A DNA stretch of 64,000 bases from Lysobacteraceae bacterium NML08-0793 (GTDB taxonomy: Bacteria; Pseudomonadota; Gammaproteobacteria; Xanthomonadales; Xanthomonadaceae). The stretch covers positions 1 through 64,000 of the forward strand of contig NWQR01000001.1 in assembly GCA_002798275.1 (NCBI GenBank), given 5' to 3'. Made by a program: the position numbers and the translations under genes. The notes beneath the pieces were generated by a model, which did no database searches, was not told the origin of the DNA, and saw only the letters and a list, made by a program, of their open reading frames with translations. Shown here in pieces: positions 59,407 through 64,000 of this stretch (positions are counted from its first letter, which is position 1; every line of letters starts with the position of its first letter).

Positions 59407-62076
59407 TTACAGCGTCCTCTGCACTTCGATGCGCTCGTAGCACTCGATTTGGTCGCCAGCCTTGACATCGTTGTAAGCCTTCACGCCAATGCCGCATTCG
59501 GTGCCTTCCTTGACCTCGTCCACATTTTCCTTGTAGCGGCGCAGGCTTTCGAGCTCGCCTTCGAACACCACCACCGAGTCGCGCAGCACGCGAATCGGGT
59601 TGGACTTCTTGACCATGCCCTCGACCACCATGCAGCCTGCGACCGCGCCGAACTTGGAGCTGCGAAACACATCGCGGACTTCGGCGATGCCGATGATTTC
59701 TTCGCGGATTTCCACGCCCAAAAGACCCGAAGCGACCTGCTTCACTTGGTCAATGACATCGTAAATGATGGAGAAATAACGCAGGTCAACGCCATTGCCT
59801 TCAATCACCTTGCGCGCCGAAGCATCCGCACGCACGTTGAAGCCGATGACGGTGGCCTTGGAAGTTGCCGCCAGTTGAGCATCGGACTCGGTAATGCCGC
59901 CGACCCCCGCGCCAATCACGTTGATGCGGATTTGGTCGTTGGACAACCCAGTCAATGCTTCGCGCAGCGCCTCCACCGAGCCTTGCACGTCGGCCTTGAC
60001 CACTAGGTTCAGCACCTGCTGTTCGGCACCTGCGCCCATTTGCGCCATGATATCCTCCATGCGGTTGCCGGCCTGCTTGACCAGACGCATTTCACGACGT
60101 TTGGCATCGCGCTGCTGCGCCACGTCCTTGGCAAGACGCTCATCAGCGACCACCACGAAGTCATCCCCGGCATCGGGCACGCCCGAAAGCCCCAGCAACT
60201 GCACCGGAATCGACGGCCCTGCGCTCGGTACCTGCTGGCCGTTTTCATCAAACAGCGCACGCACGCGGCCATACTGCACGCCGCATACCAGATAGTCGCC
60301 CTTGGCAAGCTGACCTTGTTGCACCAGCACGGTGGCCACCGGACCGCGCCCCTTGTCGAGCGAGGATTCAATCACCACACCAGCAGCGCGGCCTTCGGCA
60401 ACAGCCTTCAGCTCCAGCACTTCGGCCTGCAACAAGATGGCATCCAGCAAGTCGTCGATGCCCAGCCCCATCTTGGCGGAGATTTCCACCATCTGGGTAT
60501 CGCCACCGAACTCCTCGGCCACCACTTCCGATTCCAGCAGCTCATTCTTGATGCGCATCGGATCGGCGGTGGATTTGTCGATTTTGTTGATGGCGACAAT
60601 CAGCGGCACCTTGGCCGCACGCGCATGCTGGATGGCTTCGCGGGTTTGCGGCATCACCCCGTCATCGGCCGCCACCACCAGCACCACGATATCGGTCAAC
60701 TTGGCGCCACGGGCACGCATCTGGCTGAACGCGGCGTGGCCGGGCGTATCCAGGAAGCTCACTACCCCCTTGGCGGTTTCGACGTGATAGGCACCGATAT
60801 GCTGGGTAATGCCGCCAGCTTCGCCAGACACCACGCGGGTACGACGAATATGGTCGAGCAACGAGGTCTTACCGTGGTCAACGTGACCCATGATGGTGAC
60901 CACCGGCGGACGCGGGCGGGCATCGCCCTGCTGGTCTTCCAGATGTGCCAGCAGTTCCGATTCGGCATCGTTCTGATCCGCACGCACCGCCTTGTGGCCG
61001 AGCTCTTCGGTGACCAGCACGGCCGTGTCGTGGTCGATGGTTTGGGTGATGGTCGCCATCACGCCCATTTTGAACAGCGCCTTGACCACTTCGCCGCCCT
61101 TCAGCGCCAGCTTCTGTGCCAGATCACCGACCGTGATGGCTTCACCAATGGCGACTTCGCGCACGATTTTTTCCGTCGGACGCTGAAAGCCATGCTCGCC
61201 GCCACCGCTGCGGGCAGGTTCAGGACGACGCCCCTTGCCACCGGGCTTGCCACGACCAGCGCCTGCGCCACCGCGACGATTGCGATCACCGGAGGACAGA
61301 TGTAGCTGGCTGCCATAACGGCCACCGTCATCATCCTCATCACGACCGATGCTGTGTCCGCCACGCGATTTACTGCCCTTGCCAGCGCGATCATCGCGGG
61401 CAGTTTCGGCACGGCGCGGCGCGGCAGTGGCCGCCGGCTTGGCAGCGCGCACAGCAGGCTTTGCGCTATCGGACTCTGCCGTGCGCGCTGTGTCTTTTTC
61501 ATTCGAAACCGCAGTGGCCGCCTCGCGTGCGGCAAGTTCAGCCGCGCGGGCAGCAGCCTCTTCGGCCGCGCGGGCCGCGGCTGCACGACGGGCTTCTTCT
61601 TCCGCTGCGCGGGCAGCGGCCTCAGCCTCCTCGGCACGACGGCGATCCAGCTCGGCCAGACGTTGCTGTTCTTCCAGATTGCGCTTGCGCGATTCTTCCA
61701 GCTTGCGCAGCACTTCGGCGTGCTCGTCATCGACCGGCTTGATTTTTTCACTGCCGGCCGCAGGCTTTTTCAGCACCACCTTTTTGCGCACGGTTACTTC
61801 CACCGTCTGCTTGTTCTTGCCGCCACCGACGGTAATTTCTTCGGTCTTGCGGCGCTTCAAGGTGATTTTCTTCGGTGCAACGATATCCGCTGCGGTACTT
61901 TCATCGCGGCCATGCTGACGCTTCAGGAAGGCCAGCAACTTGCTCTTTTGCTCGGTCGTCACTTCTTGGTCGGCATCATCGAACTTCATTCCGGCTTCGG
62001 CGAGCTGTTCCAAGAACTTGTCAACCGGGGTTTTGACCAGTTCTGCAAGTTTGCGGATGGTGGTTTTCTGCGACAT
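59407..62076 (-). CDS. infB: Translation initiation factor IF-2
   Basis: 889 residues from the ATG at 62076 ([20 protein letters not shown], the IF2_N domain). A long Ala/Glu/Arg coiled region (about 130-260) is followed by a Gly/Arg-rich linker, then the GTPase with [22 protein letters not shown] and NKIDK. The C-terminal domains bind fMet-tRNA. It positions initiator tRNA on the 30S subunit. Confidence 0.97.
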   Translation of the reverse strand: MSQKTTIRKLAELVKTPVDKFLEQLAEAGMKFDDADQEVTTEQKSKLLAFLKRQHGRDESTAADIVAPKKITLKRRKTEEITVGGGKNKQTVEVTVRKKVVLKKPAAGSEKIKPVDDEHAEVLRKLEESRKRNLEEQQRLAELDRRRAEEAEAAARAAEEEARRAAAARAAEEAAARAAELAAREAATAVSNEKDTARTAESDSAKPAVRAAKPAATAAPRRAETARDDRAGKGSKSRGGHSIGRDEDDDGGRYGSQLHLSSGDRNRRGGAGAGRGKPGGKGRRPEPARSGGGEHGFQRPTEKIVREVAIGEAITVGDLAQKLALKGGEVVKALFKMGVMATITQTIDHDTAVLVTEELGHKAVRADQNDAESELLAHLEDQQGDARPRPPVVTIMGHVDHGKTSLLDHIRRTRVVSGEAGGITQHIGAYHVETAKGVVSFLDTPGHAAFSQMRARGAKLTDIVVLVVAADDGVMPQTREAIQHARAAKVPLIVAINKIDKSTADPMRIKNELLESEVVAEEFGGDTQMVEISAKMGLGIDDLLDAILLQAEVLELKAVAEGRAAGVVIESSLDKGRGPVATVLVQQGQLAKGDYLVCGVQYGRVRALFDENGQQVPSAGPSIPVQLLGLSGVPDAGDDFVVVADERLAKDVAQQRDAKRREMRLVKQAGNRMEDIMAQMGAGAEQQVLNLVVKADVQGSVEALREALTGLSNDQIRINVIGAGVGGITESDAQLAATSKATVIGFNVRADASARKVIEGNGVDLRYFSIIYDVIDQVKQVASGLLGVEIREEIIGIAEVRDVFRSSKFGAVAGCMVVEGMVKKSNPIRVLRDSVVVFEGELESLRRYKENVDEVKEGTECGIGVKAYNDVKAGDQIECYERIEVQRTL

Positions 62077-62146
62077 GCGTTTTCCGTGTTGCGGGCCATG
62101 CCTGTGCATGGCCGGATGCGATTTTAGCGTTAGCGCCCTTGGGCAA

Positions 62147-63634
62147 TCATTCAAACCAGTGCTTGCGTGCTTCCATAATCAGCGCCGAGGCACGGTCTTC
62201 GTCCATGCCCGCGATATCGGTGATTTCATCCACGGCAAGCTCGGCCAGTTCCTCGCGGGTACGCACGCCACGGGCGGCCAGCTCATAGGCCACGGCAGAA
62301 TCCATGCCTTCGAGGGAAAGCAGATCTTCGGCCGGCTGGTTTTCCTCCAGTGCCTCTTCCGCAGCCAGCGCATCGTTGATCAGGGCATCGCGCGCTCTGG
62401 CGCGTAGCTCTTCGACGATTTCTTCGTCAAAGCCATCAATGGCCAACAGCTCGGCCACCGGCACATAGGCGATTTCTTCCACCGTGCTGAAGCCCTCGCC
62501 GACCAAAATCCCAGCCAGCTCTTCGTCCACTTCCAGTTTTTCCACAAACAGGTTGCGGGCGGCGGCTTGTTCGGCCTCGCTCTTGGCGGCGACTTGCTCG
62601 CTGGTCATGACATTCAACTGCCAGCCGGTCAGGCGGCTGGCAAGACGCACGTTCTGCCCCCCCTTGCCGATCGCCTTGGCCAGCGATTCTTCGGCTACGG
62701 CCAGATCCATCGAGTGCTTGTCCTCATCGACGATGATCGACTGCACTTCGGCTGGCGCCATGGCATTGATGACGAACTGCGCCGGGTTGTCGCTCCACAG
62801 CACGATATCCACGCGCTCACCATTGAGCTCGTTGGTTACCGCCTGCACGCGCGAGCCGCGCATGCCGATGCAGGCGCCAATCGGATCGGTGCGATTGTCG
62901 TAGGCCAGCACGGCGATTTTGGCGCGGTCGCCGGGGTCGCGGGCGCAGGCCTTGATGTCCACCAGCCCTTGGCCGACTTCCGGCACTTCCAGGCGGAACA
63001 GTTCCATCATGAATTCCGGTGCGGCGCGGCTGATGAAGATTTGCGGGCCACGCGGCTCGCTTTTGACTTCGTACAGATAGCCGCGCACGCGATCACCCGT
63101 GCGCAGGATGTCGCGCGGAATGCCCTTGTCCTTCGGGATAAAGCCTTCGGCCTTGCCGCCCAAATCGACATACACATTGCCGCGCTCAACACGCTTGACC
63201 GTGCCGGTAATCAGTTCGCCGACGCGGTCTTTCCAGGCATCCACCACTTGTTGGCGCTCGGCATCGCGCACGCGCTGCATGATCACCTGCTTGGCGGCCT
63301 GGGCAGCGATACGGCCAAACTCGGCGTTTTCGATTTGTTCCTCGATGTAGTCGCCCACTTCCACATCGTCGCTTTCTTCCACCGCATCCATCATGCGGAT
63401 TTGGCGGTCGGGCGATTCCATCACCACATCATCGGCCACCACCTCCCAGCGACGGAAGGTTTCATAGCTGCCGTCCTTGGGATTGATCGACACGCGCACG
63501 GACACATCCTGATCGACGTAGCGCTTCTTGGCCGCCGAGGCCAGCGCCGCTTCGATCGCGGAAAAAATCACTTCGTTGGGAACGCCTTTTTCATTGGCGA
63601 CCGCTTCGGCGACCAGCAACAGGTCTTTGCTCAT
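62147..63634 (-). CDS. nusA: Transcription termination/antitermination factor NusA
   Basis: 495 residues: N-terminal RNA polymerase-binding domain, S1 domain ([20 protein letters not shown]), two KH domains ([19 protein letters not shown]) and two acidic C-terminal repeats. It modulates pausing, termination and antitermination. Its ATG overlaps the rimP stop (ATGA). Confidence 0.97.
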   Translation of the reverse strand: MSKDLLLVAEAVANEKGVPNEVIFSAIEAALASAAKKRYVDQDVSVRVSINPKDGSYETFRRWEVVADDVVMESPDRQIRMMDAVEESDDVEVGDYIEEQIENAEFGRIAAQAAKQVIMQRVRDAERQQVVDAWKDRVGELITGTVKRVERGNVYVDLGGKAEGFIPKDKGIPRDILRTGDRVRGYLYEVKSEPRGPQIFISRAAPEFMMELFRLEVPEVGQGLVDIKACARDPGDRAKIAVLAYDNRTDPIGACIGMRGSRVQAVTNELNGERVDIVLWSDNPAQFVINAMAPAEVQSIIVDEDKHSMDLAVAEESLAKAIGKGGQNVRLASRLTGWQLNVMTSEQVAAKSEAEQAAARNLFVEKLEVDEELAGILVGEGFSTVEEIAYVPVAELLAIDGFDEEIVEELRARARDALINDALAAEEALEENQPAEDLLSLEGMDSAVAYELAARGVRTREELAELAVDEITDIAGMDEDRASALIMEARKHWFE

Positions 63635-64000
63635 TGTTCAGACTCCGCATCGGCGGCCTGTTCCGCCTGCTTGGGTGAGGTTGAGGATTTCTTTTTGCCG
63701 CCCCGGCTTTCCTTGCCGGCGGCATAGCCCAGCGCCGCCCAGTCCGGGACGATGCGAGCTTTGTCGATATTGTCGAAAGCCGCCGCAAACGGCTGGCCGT
63801 CGATGTCGAAGTGCACCCAATCGCCTTCCACTTTCAGAATGCGTCCGGTCAGGCGACGACGACCGTCCTGGGGTAACTTCAGGCCGACCTTGGCGGTTTC
63901 ACCGACAAAGCGGGCAAACTGCGCCAGCGTGAACAGCGGGCGATCAAGGCCGGGCGATGAGACTTCCAGCGTGTAGTGGCCGCTAATCGGGTCTTCTACA
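63631..64000 (-). CDS. rimP: Ribosome maturation factor RimP, 5' part missing
   Basis: About 122 codons are in the window; the start lies beyond its right edge. The conserved [16 protein letters not shown] block and the C-terminal SH3-like part ([16 protein letters not shown]) are present, ending in a lysine/serine-rich tail. It helps 30S assembly and starts the rimP-nusA-infB-rbfA-truB operon. Confidence 0.93.
   Translation of the reverse strand, partial: VEDPISGHYTLEVSSPGLDRPLFTLAQFARFVGETAKVGLKLPQDGRRRLTGRILKVEGDWVHFDIDGQPFAAAFDNIDKARIVPDWAALGYAAGKESRGGKKKSSTSPKQAEQAADAESEQ

Overview
The window is a chromosomal segment of a GC-rich gammaproteobacterium, most probably a member of the Xanthomonadales (Xanthomonas/Lysobacter group). 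The argument is gene order rather than any single gene: acnB, fadD, lysS, prfB, recJ, rpfE, greA, carB and carA appear in the order of the Xanthomonas rpf (DSF quorum-sensing) region. Other supporting neighbourhoods are a kynurenine pathway for tryptophan breakdown, mtnA next to gyrA, DUF3011 proteins, and nudJ-mnmA-hflD.

Left end (1-1040): wreckage of an Rhs polymorphic-toxin locus. An IS3-type transposase gene runs off the window edge. Beside it lie the last codons of a toxin tip, an AT-rich candidate immunity gene, and an orphan piece of Rhs core coding sequence.

Region 1041-16740: iscA, a DUF2891 exported protein, then one long plus-strand run from asnS (2595) to a DUF2461 gene (14830) in which almost every gene overlaps or abuts the next. 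Inside it is a kynurenine-to-2-aminomuconate module: kmo, kynU, 3-hydroxyanthranilate dioxygenase, ACMS decarboxylase, aminomuconate semialdehyde dehydrogenase and a RidA-type deaminase. A carbonic anhydrase, an atypical SDR and an unknown exported protein are built in. sbcB and DUF2461 ride at the end. Facing them are a 5'-nucleotidase, a 50-residue membrane protein and trhO.

Region 16846-37761: the rpf skeleton. The DSF synthase and sensor genes (rpfF, rpfC, rpfH, rpfG), expected near fadD, are not here; a CopD-like gene follows fadD instead, and a VapBC toxin-antitoxin pair sits between acnB and fadD. prfB carries the classical +1 programmed frameshift. clpA and clpS follow carA.

Region 37946-42197: nudJ-mnmA-hflD, rluF and a DUF1615 lipoprotein. 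Region 42198-46465 is the most unusual: a decayed Mu-like prophage with a MuF head protein carrying an unrecognised C-terminal extension, an 88-nt tRNA-like cloverleaf, an intact gpG, a fused protease remnant, and a truncated tape-measure protein. Two tandem paralogous 45-46 residue membrane proteins lie on the opposite strand, one of them containing a 15-bp perfect hairpin. An AT-rich lipoprotein gene follows.

Region 46466-64000: an M13 metallopeptidase, gyrA, mtnA, two tandem three-repeat DUF3011 proteins, epmA, mutL, an unknown exported protein, and the translation/transcription operon rimP-nusA-infB-rbfA-truB, read right to left and cut by the window edge in rimP. All assignments come from reading the sequence without database searches.
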